Assembly (NCBI GenBank): GCA_005888525.1
Contig: VBAB01000324.1
Location: 1 to 6,222 of the forward strand
Direction of reading: 5' to 3'
DNA length: 6,222 nt
Source: Alphaproteobacteria bacterium
GTDB taxonomy: Bacteria > Pseudomonadota > Alphaproteobacteria > Rhizobiales > Hyphomicrobiaceae
The notes under the pieces were generated by a model. The model was not told where the DNA came from, made no database searches, and was given only the letters and a program-made list of their open reading frames with translations. Every line of letters begins with the position of its first letter. The first letter of the stretch is position 1. Below are positions 1-5,625 of the stretch, piece by piece. The position numbers were made by a program, and so were the translations under genes.

Positions 1-19
1 CGAAGAACGTATGCCGCGT

Positions 20-23
20 GAGG
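20..23 (+). promoter_or_regulatory. Ribosome binding site deciding the DUF2252 start
   Basis: GAGG ends 5 bases before the ATG at 29 and favours that start over the in-frame ATG at 11. The latter has only a purine stretch (GAAGAA) within the ten bases visible upstream. This is a short match and the window edge limits the comparison. Confidence 0.4.
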
Positions 24-28
24 CACCC

Positions 29-1105
29 ATGGCGAGCATCAAGCAGTCCGTACGCGCCTATGAAAGCTGGATGCGCAAGGAGCTCGGCCGCGAGATGGTC
101 GAGAAGGACCTGACGCGCAAGCACGAGAAGATGGCGGAGAGCCCGTTCGTCTTCCTGCGTGGCACTTTTTGGCGCTGGGCCGAAACCATCCTCGAGGTCT
201 GCCCGGACCTGGCGCAGGCACCGACCACCCTCGCGGTCGGCGACATTCACCTGGAGAATTTCGGCACCTGGCGGGACGAGGACGGCCGCCTGGTGTGGGG
301 CGTAAACGACTTCGACGAGGCCGCCGAGATGCCCTTCGCCATCGATCTCGTCCGCCTGGCGACCAGCGCCTTGCTGGCAAGGCCGGACCGGGCGATGCCG
401 ACGGGCGAGATCTGCGGGGCCATCCTCGCGGGCTACCGCCAGGGTCTCGAGAAGCCGAAAGCGATCGTGCTCGACCGCGACTGGGCTTGGCTTCGCGGGC
501 TGGTGGTCGTGTCGGACAAGGCGCGCGCCAGGTTCTGGAAGAAGATCGAGCAGGCCGAGTACAAGCCCGCGCCCCGGCGCTACGTAGAAGCGCTTGCCTC
601 CGCCATGCCCGAGCCCAATCTGCAAATACGCACCGCACCCCGGACCGCGGGCACCGGCAGCCTGGGGCGACCGCGCTGGATCGGCGTCACCGATTGGCAT
701 GGCACGCCGGTCGTGCGCGAGGTCAAGGTCATCCTGGCATCGGCCTGGCCGCCTGGAGTGCGGTGCACCGGAGCGGAGCAGGCCATGCGCAACGATGCGG
801 CCGCCAGAGGGAAATTCCGCGCCAACGATCCCTGGTATCGGCTGAAGGGCAACCTGCTCGTGCGCCGGCTGTCGCCCAACAACCGCAAGCTCGAGGCCGA
901 GGGAGGCAGCATCGACCTGCTCACGCCTGACATGCTGCGCACCATGGGCCTAGAGCTCGCCAACGTGCACCTGGGCAACGGCAACCGGCGCGGCGCCATT
1001 CTGCGCGACCTCGCCCGCCGCGAGGACGACTGGCTGAGCACCAACACCAAACGCGCCGCCGCCAGCGTAACGCGCGACTACGAGGAGTGGAAGGCGACGG
1101 CCTAG
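29..1105 (+). CDS. DUF2252 family protein with kinase-like motifs
   Basis: A complete 358-residue protein recognisable as DUF2252 (COG4320), a family with no established biochemical role. Visible family hallmarks are SPFVFLRGTFWRW near residues 38-50, GDIHLENFG at 71-79, and NDFDEA at 93-98 followed by a DLVRLATS helix; a LELANVHLGN segment lies near the C-terminus. The pairing of H-x-E-N with a downstream D-F-D resembles the catalytic loop and metal-binding motif of aminoglycoside and choline kinase-like phosphotransferases, so a phosphotransferase fold is a reasonable inference but not shown. There is no signal peptide or membrane segment, so it is probably cytoplasmic. I chose the ATG at 29 because GAGG at 20-23 sits 5 bases upstream and the family usually starts close to this point; an in-frame ATG at 11 would add six residues. 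The next gene is 185 bases away, so no operon partner is evident. Confidence 0.87.
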   Translation: MASIKQSVRAYESWMRKELGREMVEKDLTRKHEKMAESPFVFLRGTFWRWAETILEVCPDLAQAPTTLAVGDIHLENFGTWRDEDGRLVWGVNDFDEAAEMPFAIDLVRLATSALLARPDRAMPTGEICGAILAGYRQGLEKPKAIVLDRDWAWLRGLVVVSDKARARFWKKIEQAEYKPAPRRYVEALASAMPEPNLQIRTAPRTAGTGSLGRPRWIGVTDWHGTPVVREVKVILASAWPPGVRCTGAEQAMRNDAAARGKFRANDPWYRLKGNLLVRRLSPNNRKLEAEGGSIDLLTPDMLRTMGLELANVHLGNGNRRGAILRDLARREDDWLSTNTKRAAASVTRDYEEWKATA

Positions 1106-1290
1106 GGCCGTGACTCCCATATACGGCGATTATCGGCTGACAGGGATGGGTCTCGCCTCGACTGCCATTCCTAACCGGCGAAAAATGCCACGAAGGTCCG
1201 TCCGGTGCTGGAGGGCACGATCTGTTGACTCTGTCCGAATTGTCTTTCAGCATCCGGAGGCACTTTTCAGCTTCGGACCACACACGCACC

Positions 1291-2420
1291 ATGAACCCGT
1301 CGGACGCGGCGTGGAAACAATTGATCTCCGCAATACACGCATCCGGCCGCAAGGCTGCGCTCGCGATCACCGGGGGCGGCAGTGGGGCGGTCGGTGAGTT
1401 GCTGCGTGTTCCCGGGGGCCCTACGACGCGCAGGCGCTTGCCACGTTTCTCGGGTTTGCACCGGCACAGGCATGCAGTGCTGACACCGCCATCGCGATGG
1501 CACGCAGCGTACGGGTGCGCGCAGCCAGGCTGGCGCCGGCGGCCAGCGATCTGGTTGGCCTGGGCGCGACGGCGGCACTGGTGAGCGATCACCCCCGTAA
1601 AGGCCAGCATCGGTTTCACATCGCATGCGCCAACTCCGCCGGCATCGCCCACTACACGGGCGTGATGGCCAAGGGCCGACGTGATCGCGCCGCTGAAGAA
1701 GACCTCGTTGCGCGCGCGATCGTCCTGTGGCTGGCCCACGCATGCGGGATTGCCGGACCGTCTCCGCGCAGCCTGCTCGATGCCGACGAGCATTTTGCGG
1801 AGGCGGCCGTCGCGACCGCGGATGCCGTCGACCAGCTCTTGGCGGGCGAGCTCGATCGCGTCACCGCGCAGCCCGATGGCCAAATGCTGCTGTCGGCACC
1901 GCGGCCCCTTGTGCTGATGCCGGGTTCTTTCAACCCGATGCACGCTGGACATGTGCGGCTGGCGCGTGTCGCCGAAGAGCTCAGGCAGCAGCCGCTGGCG
2001 TTTGAAATCTCCGTCACCAACGTCGACAAGCCGCCGCTGGAGGGTCAAACGGTGAGGCATCGGCTCGCGCAATTCGCCTGGAAGTCGCCGGTCGAGCTCA
2101 CGCGAGCGCCCACCTTCCTCGAGAAGTCGCGCTTGTTTCCCAGGGCCACGTTTGTGATCGGGGCGGATACGGCGGAGCGGCTGGTTGCGCCGAAATACTA
2201 TGGCGATGATGAGGCTCGGATGCACGTCGCGCTAGAAGAAATCGCCGGCTCCGGGGGCAGCTTTCTGGTGGCAGTGCGCAGCGACGGCGCGGGACGCGTA
2301 CGCGCGCTGGGCGACATCCCGGTGCCGCGGCGCTATGTCGATCTCTTCACCGAAATCCCAGAGCACCGTTTCCGCCTCGACACCTCCTCATCCGAGATTC
2401 GCGCACGGGGTAGTGCATAG
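1291..2420 (+). pseudogene. CinA-like/NadD-like two-domain protein, frameshifted
   Basis: One locus appears to encode an atypical CinA/PncC-like domain followed by a nicotinate-nucleotide adenylyltransferase-like domain, an arrangement I associate with a little-studied family that also has a plant member. The first part reads from the ATG at 1291 (MNPSDAAWKQLI, then AITGGGSGAVGELLRVPGG) in one frame. The continuation PYDAQALATFLGFAPAQACSADTAIAMARS is in another frame from about 1419 and runs to the stop at 2420. No single frame covers both: the first reads into a TGA at 1582-1584, and the second has a TGA at 1395. Family members as I recall them carry about ten residues between VPG and PY (of the type ASRTVLEA), whereas here only two bases remain, which implies a deletion of about 28 bases and explains the shift. 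The gene is probably inactivated in its N-terminal domain; a sequencing or assembly error is the alternative. No good ribosome binding site precedes 1291. Confidence 0.72.
1497..2420 (+). CDS. Surviving 3' frame: NadD-like nucleotidyltransferase
   Basis: This is the intact downstream frame of the broken locus, 307 residues from its first available ATG; the frame is open from 1398 but has no earlier start codon. Residues 1-45 are the end of the CinA-like domain (GLGATAALVSDHPRKGQHRFHIA). A linker of about 90 residues follows, then a nucleotidylyltransferase core. The core shows GSFNPMHAGH at residues 143-152, equivalent to the nucleotide-binding G-x-F-x-P-x-H-x-G-H signature of the NadD/CoaD superfamily, then IGAD at 221-224 and SSSEIR at 297-302, equivalent to the C-terminal SS-x-x-IR motif. 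The family transfers AMP or another NMP to a phosphorylated acceptor; the substrate here is unknown, and NaMN is a guess from the fold. The ATG at 1497 has no clear ribosome binding site, so translation as a separate protein is doubtful. The ATG at 1917, just before the core, is another possible internal start. Confidence 0.6.
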   Translation: MARSVRVRAARLAPAASDLVGLGATAALVSDHPRKGQHRFHIACANSAGIAHYTGVMAKGRRDRAAEEDLVARAIVLWLAHACGIAGPSPRSLLDADEHFAEAAVATADAVDQLLAGELDRVTAQPDGQMLLSAPRPLVLMPGSFNPMHAGHVRLARVAEELRQQPLAFEISVTNVDKPPLEGQTVRHRLAQFAWKSPVELTRAPTFLEKSRLFPRATFVIGADTAERLVAPKYYGDDEARMHVALEEIAGSGGSFLVAVRSDGAGRVRALGDIPVPRRYVDLFTEIPEHRFRLDTSSSEIRARGSA

Positions 2421-2537
2421 CGAGCCCCAAAGATGGTCCAGTACGATCGCCTCATGTCGCGGCGACAACGGGCCGGGCATCGCGGAGATAGGCACGCCTA
2501 CTACAGGTACTGCCCCCTTTGCCCCGCCGCTCCCTCT

Positions 2538-2553
2538 GTCACATGCCTGTGAC
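2538..2553. repeat. Short perfect dyad upstream of the phosphoesterase gene
   Basis: GTCACA and TGTGAC form a 6-bp inverted repeat around TGCC, ending 23 bases before the start at 2577. Its location would suit an operator or a weak hairpin in the leader. No T-run follows, so it is not a factor-independent terminator. Dyads this short arise by chance, so the call is tentative. The rest of the 156-base gap (2421-2576) holds nothing I can name. Confidence 0.22.
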
Positions 2554-2576
2554 GCGAATCCGCTTACCTCGCGCCC

Positions 2577-3368
2577 ATGACGGCCGCGCTGACAGACCGA
2601 ACAGTCAGGTTGAAGTTCCGCACGCGCGTACGCGCCCTTTTCATCTCCGACGTGCACCTGGGCACGCGCACCGCCCAGGCCCCGCGGCTGCTGCAATTCC
2701 TCAAGCAGTACGAAGCCGACACAATCTACCTGGTGGGCGACATCATCGATTTCTGGAAGGTGCGGCGCGGCCCTCATTGGGTGCAGTCGCACAACGACGT
2801 GCTGCAGAAGCTGATGCGCCACGTACGCAAGGGCACGCGTCTCGTTTACATCCCCGGCAATCACGACGAGGGCTTGCGCGATTACGTCGGGCTGCATTTC
2901 GGCGGCATGGAGATCCACCGCGACACCGTGCACACCACTGCGAACGGGCGGCGCTATCTGGTGCTGCACGGCGATGAGTTCGACGTCGTGGTGCGAGCCG
3001 CCAAGTGGCTGGCCTGCCTGGGAGATCGCGGCTACGAGCTGGCGCTCTGGCTCAACAATCCGCTCAATTGGGTGCGCCGGCACTTGGGGCTGGGCTACTG
3101 GTCGTTTTCCGCTTTCCTCAAGTATCGCGTCAAGTCGGCCGTCTCCTTCATCGGCGCGTTCGAGGATGCGGTAGCGACCGAGGCTAGCCGCCGCAGCGTC
3201 GACGGTATCATTTGCGGCCACATCCACCACGCCGCCGACCGCATGATTGCCGGCGCCCACTACCTCAACTGCGGCGACTGGGTCGAGAGCTGCACGGCTA
3301 TCGTCGAGACGCTCGACGGTCAGCTCCGCGTCATCCAGTGGACGACCCAGGAGGCCGTGAGCGCCTGA
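2577..3368 (+). CDS. LpxH-like calcineurin-fold metallophosphoesterase
   Basis: A complete 263-residue enzyme of the COG2908 group, often annotated UDP-2,3-diacylglucosamine diphosphatase. All metal-site motifs of the calcineurin-like fold are present: DVHLG (Asp25, His27), GDIIDFW (Asp55), GNHDE (Asn95, His96, Asp97), LHGDEFD (His131, Asp133) and GHIHHA (His215, His217). A helical stretch at about 140-200 (LACLGDRGYELALWLNNPLNWVRRH) forms the cap region between the last two motifs. True LpxH has GNRDF where this has GNHDE, and a shorter cap. This protein therefore looks like the LpxH-like (LpxH2) branch rather than the lipid A enzyme itself; the natural substrate is uncertain but is likely a phospho- or pyrophospho-ester. 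No signal peptide is seen, so it should be cytosolic or membrane-peripheral. The ATG at 2577 lacks a clear Shine-Dalgarno sequence but leaves the usual short lead before the first motif. Confidence 0.85.
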   Translation: MTAALTDRTVRLKFRTRVRALFISDVHLGTRTAQAPRLLQFLKQYEADTIYLVGDIIDFWKVRRGPHWVQSHNDVLQKLMRHVRKGTRLVYIPGNHDEGLRDYVGLHFGGMEIHRDTVHTTANGRRYLVLHGDEFDVVVRAAKWLACLGDRGYELALWLNNPLNWVRRHLGLGYWSFSAFLKYRVKSAVSFIGAFEDAVATEASRRSVDGIICGHIHHAADRMIAGAHYLNCGDWVESCTAIVETLDGQLRVIQWTTQEAVSA

Positions 3369-3457
3369 TCGCGCTCGCATCTCGCCAACCTGCCGCTGCT
3401 GCTGCTGCAACTATCGTCCCGCTTCCCGCCTCAATGAGGGGCTCGATTGGCGTGCTC

Positions 3458-3463
3458 GGAGAG
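3458..3463 (+). promoter_or_regulatory. Ribosome binding site deciding the lipoprotein start
   Basis: GGAGAG ends 6 bases before the ATG at 3470. It selects that start over an in-frame ATG at 3434 and over the far longer open frame that overlaps the phosphoesterase gene. The chosen start also places a normal lipoprotein signal peptide at the N-terminus. Confidence 0.65.
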
Positions 3464-3469
3464 CGCGTC

Positions 3470-4291
3470 ATGTTCCAGTCTGTTCGTCCTTCGCGGCACC
3501 TGTGGGTGCATTTGAGGCTGGCCACGTTGACCGTGGCCTTGACCCTGCTTGGTGGTTGCACGCTCGAAAGCGCGTTGGGTCAGACCGCCGGCCTGCAGCT
3601 CGCGGCCCCCGCCGGCGAGACCCATGCCTACCGGGCCCAGATGATGCCATCGCTATCCTCCTCCCGCCTGCCCACGAACCACTGCCGGCCGCCGACCAGT
3701 CTGTGCGGAGCCACCCTCAAAGCGCTCGAGCAGGGCACGTTCCTCGACTTCCGCGCGAGTCCGGAGGGAGAGCGCCCGACGCCGCGGCTGCTCAGCCCGT
3801 TCGCGGTTGTGCACATCGACCCGCTCGACCGTGGCCGTTGCCCGGCAAAGCTGTGCGCCGCGCACGTCGCGCTGGCGGGGGTGCTGGAGGAGCTGCTGCG
3901 CGAGGGTTACCACACGCAGAACGTCGCGCTCTTTCCCGGCAGCGCGGTCATGACCGTGCGCACCGAGCGCATCGACCGGAGCCTGAAAGTCCTGAAAGGC
4001 AGCTGCCGGTTCAACCTCGATCCCAAGTGCGTAGATTTCAATGTGTGGCTGCAGGAGGACCAGAGGTCCGGCGAACCGTGCGGCTTCGCGCAGACGCGCG
4101 TGCTCGTGGCAGCGGCCACCGCCCCCGACTTCGTCGGCGCAGCGAGCTTCACGCCGGCCGATGCCTCGCCCGTAGCGGGTGTGGAGGCGCTGCGGCTGGC
4201 CGCCTTCGACGCCGCCGCCGTCAGGGTCTACGCGCTCCTCTACGTGCACAAGATCTGCCGCAACGAGATGGTGCTGGTCCGCAACGGCTGA
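3470..4291 (+). CDS. Putative lipoprotein, cysteine-rich, function unknown
   Basis: A 273-residue protein I do not recognise. Residues 1-30 form a lipoprotein signal peptide: a basic N-region (RPSRH, then HLR), a hydrophobic stretch LATLTVALTLL and the lipobox LGGC with the lipidated Cys at 30. It is therefore expected to be exported, cleaved and anchored to the inner or outer membrane, facing the periplasm. The mature part has eight further cysteines, at about 72, 79, 124, 129, 179, 187, 204 and 263. That even number in an exported protein suggests up to four disulfides. A block at about 131-170 (VLEELLREGYHTQNVALFPGSAVMTVRTERI) looks like a folded helix-strand unit. There are no transmembrane segments after the signal and no catalytic motif I can name. 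It lies 101 bases after the phosphoesterase gene and 94 before the thiolase, with its own good ribosome binding site, so it may be a separate unit. Confidence 0.75.
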   Translation: MFQSVRPSRHLWVHLRLATLTVALTLLGGCTLESALGQTAGLQLAAPAGETHAYRAQMMPSLSSSRLPTNHCRPPTSLCGATLKALEQGTFLDFRASPEGERPTPRLLSPFAVVHIDPLDRGRCPAKLCAAHVALAGVLEELLREGYHTQNVALFPGSAVMTVRTERIDRSLKVLKGSCRFNLDPKCVDFNVWLQEDQRSGEPCGFAQTRVLVAAATAPDFVGAASFTPADASPVAGVEALRLAAFDAAAVRVYALLYVHKICRNEMVLVRNG

Positions 4292-4371
4292 CGCACGGGG
4301 TGGCAATACGCATCAGCGTGGCGCGGTTGACCAGCCGCGCGCCATCGTGCTCCATCGGCGCAGCAGACACC

Positions 4372-4377
4372 AGGAGA
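4372..4377 (+). promoter_or_regulatory. Ribosome binding site deciding the thiolase start
   Basis: AGGAGA ends 8 bases before the ATG at 4386. This fixes the thiolase start, because the frame is open back to 4179, where it overlaps the lipoprotein gene. The start gives the normal thiolase N-terminus (DPIVIVGMARTAIGGFQG). Confidence 0.72.
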
Positions 4378-4385
4378 CACGCGTC

Positions 4386-5582
4386 ATGGCAGCATCGGCG
4401 GAAGACCCCATCGTCATCGTCGGCATGGCTCGGACCGCGATCGGCGGCTTCCAGGGCGCCTTTGCGCCGCTCACGGCGCCGCAGCTGGGCAGTGCCGCCA
4501 TCACGGCGGCTGTGTCCCGCGCCGGCCTGAAGGCGGAGGACGTGAGCGAGGTGCTGATGGGCTGCGTGCTGCCCGCGGGCCAGGGCCAGGCCCCCGCACG
4601 CCAGGCCGCGCTGGGCGCGTGCCTGCCGCAGTCGGTGCCCTGCACCACCGTCAACAAGATGTGCGGCTCGGGCATGAAGACGGTGATGCTGGCCTACGAC
4701 GGCCTGCACGCGCGGGCTCGCGACATCGTGGTCGCCGGCGGCATGGAGAGCATGACGAACGCGCCCTATCTGCTGCCCAAAATGCGCGGCGGCGCGCGGC
4801 TCGGCCACACCGAGGTCAAGGACCACATGTTCCTCGACGGCCTGGAGGACGCCTACGACAAAGGCCGCCTGATGGGCACCTACGCCGAGGACACGGCGCA
4901 GCACTACCAGTTCACGCGCGAGGCGCAGGATGCCTTCGCGACAGAAAGCCTGAAGCGGGCGAAGACGGCCAACGAGGATGGCTCGTTCGCCAAGGAGATC
5001 GTAACTGTGGCAGTGAAGGCCCGTTCCGGCGCGATGGATGTGGCGCGCGACGAGCAGCCCTTCACGGCCGACCCCGCCAAGATCTCCAAGCTGAAGCCCG
5101 CCTTCCGGGACGGCGGCACCGTGACAGCCGCCAACTCGAGCTCGATCTCGGACGGGGCCGCGGCGCTCGTGCTGATGCGGGCGAGCGAGGCCAGGCGGCG
5201 CAAGCTCGAGCCGATCGCCAAGATCGCGGGCGTGAGCAGCGTCGCCCAGGCTCCCGCCTGGTTCACGACGGCCCCGGTGGCCGCCATCAAGACGCTGCTC
5301 GCCCAAGTCGGCTGGAGCACGAAAGACGTCGGCCTCTACGAGATCAACGAGGCGTTCGCGGTCGTCGCGCTCTGCGCCATGCGCGACCTGGGTCTTCCGC
5401 ACGACAAGGTCAACGTGCACGGCGGCGCCTGTGCGCTCGGTCACCCCATCGGCGCCTCCGGCGCGCGCATCCTGGTCACGCTGCTCGCCGCCCTGGAGAA
5501 GCGCGGCGAGACCAAAGGCGTCGCCTCGCTGTGCATCGGTGGCGGCGAGGCCACGGCGGTGGCCGTCGAGCGTATGGCGTAG
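4386..5582 (+). CDS. Acetyl-CoA C-acetyltransferase (thiolase)
   Basis: A complete 398-residue thiolase, the normal length for the family. It condenses two acetyl-CoA to acetoacetyl-CoA or runs the reverse thiolytic cleavage, feeding polyhydroxybutyrate synthesis, ketone-body use or the last step of fatty acid and amino acid breakdown. The catalytic set is intact: the acyl-accepting Cys93 in TVNKMCGSGMK, NEAFAV near residue 320, His353 in GGACALGHPIGASGAR, and the base Cys383 in SLCIGGGEA. The sequence resembles the PhaA/AtoB-type biosynthetic acetyl-CoA acetyltransferases more than long-chain FadA. No phaB, phaC, CoA-transferase or other beta-oxidation gene is in view, so the pathway cannot be fixed and I give no gene symbol. 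It is cytoplasmic and expected to be a tetramer by family. Its stop codon lies inside a strong palindrome that separates it from the oxidoreductase gene. Confidence 0.95.
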   Translation: MAASAEDPIVIVGMARTAIGGFQGAFAPLTAPQLGSAAITAAVSRAGLKAEDVSEVLMGCVLPAGQGQAPARQAALGACLPQSVPCTTVNKMCGSGMKTVMLAYDGLHARARDIVVAGGMESMTNAPYLLPKMRGGARLGHTEVKDHMFLDGLEDAYDKGRLMGTYAEDTAQHYQFTREAQDAFATESLKRAKTANEDGSFAKEIVTVAVKARSGAMDVARDEQPFTADPAKISKLKPAFRDGGTVTAANSSSISDGAAALVLMRASEARRRKLEPIAKIAGVSSVAQAPAWFTTAPVAAIKTLLAQVGWSTKDVGLYEINEAFAVVALCAMRDLGLPHDKVNVHGGACALGHPIGASGARILVTLLAALEKRGETKGVASLCIGGGEATAVAVERMA

Positions 5583-5613
5583 GTGTCAGACCCAGAGAGG
5601 TCTGACACCTACG
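5578..5613. repeat. Perfect palindrome, 15-bp arms, 6-base loop
   Basis: CGTAGGTGTCAGACC at 5578-5592 and its exact reverse complement at 5599-5613 flank the loop CAGAGA. The left arm contains the last bases and the stop codon (5580-5582) of the thiolase gene; the right arm ends on the first G of the ribosome binding site of the next gene. There is no T-run after it, so it is not a standard factor-independent terminator. The GGTGTCAGACC type of arm looks like a dispersed repetitive extragenic palindrome, of the kind moved by REP-associated (Y1) transposases in beta- and gammaproteobacteria. That identity is inference, since only one copy is in this window. As RNA it could protect the thiolase message from 3' exonucleases or reduce read-through into the next gene. 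Confidence 0.82.
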
Positions 5614-5619
5614 GAAGGA
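5613..5619 (+). promoter_or_regulatory. Ribosome binding site of the LLM oxidoreductase gene
   Basis: GGAAGGA ends 6 bases before the ATG at 5626, a strong site at ideal spacing. It begins on the last base of the palindrome's right arm, so the hairpin would sit directly against it. Confidence 0.7.
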
Positions 5620-5625
5620 CGGCGC

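Noticed and set aside
1107..1127. GCCGT/ACGGC inverted repeat just after the DUF2252 stop, tested as a terminator
   Set aside because: The arms are 5 bp around an 11-base loop with no T-run, so it is too weak to call.
1225..1253. Possible promoter TTGACT with a -10 hexamer CAGCAT 17 bases on, ahead of the fusion gene
   Set aside because: The -35 is close to consensus but the -10 matches at only three of six positions, and no supporting signal is present. The 1106-1290 gap otherwise holds nothing I can name.
921..2225. A 434-codon open frame on the minus strand across the end of the DUF2252 gene and the broken fusion gene
   Set aside because: Long antisense frames are common in GC-rich DNA. 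The translation is rich in Arg, Pro and Gly with no recognisable domain, while the + strand carries clear motifs over the same span.
2388..3410. A 340-codon open frame on the minus strand over the phosphoesterase gene
   Set aside because: It is a mirror of a gene with all five metallophosphoesterase motifs intact on the + strand, and it has no domain of its own.
3396..3412. Short CTG triplet run after the phosphoesterase stop
   Set aside because: Only about four to five units long, which is unremarkable at this base composition.
3212..3469. Upstream extension of the lipoprotein frame into the phosphoesterase gene
   Set aside because: The extension is out-of-frame phosphoesterase sequence, and the GGAGAG site with a proper signal peptide fixes the start at 3470.
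4321..4340. GCGCGG/CCGCGC hairpin with an 8-base loop after the lipoprotein gene, tested as a terminator
   Set aside because: The stem is only 6 bp, no T-run follows, and such stems occur often in GC-rich sequence.
4221..5444. A 407-codon open frame on the minus strand over the thiolase gene
   Set aside because: The thiolase on the + strand has every catalytic motif and a good ribosome binding site; the antisense product is His-, Arg- and Ala-rich shadow sequence.
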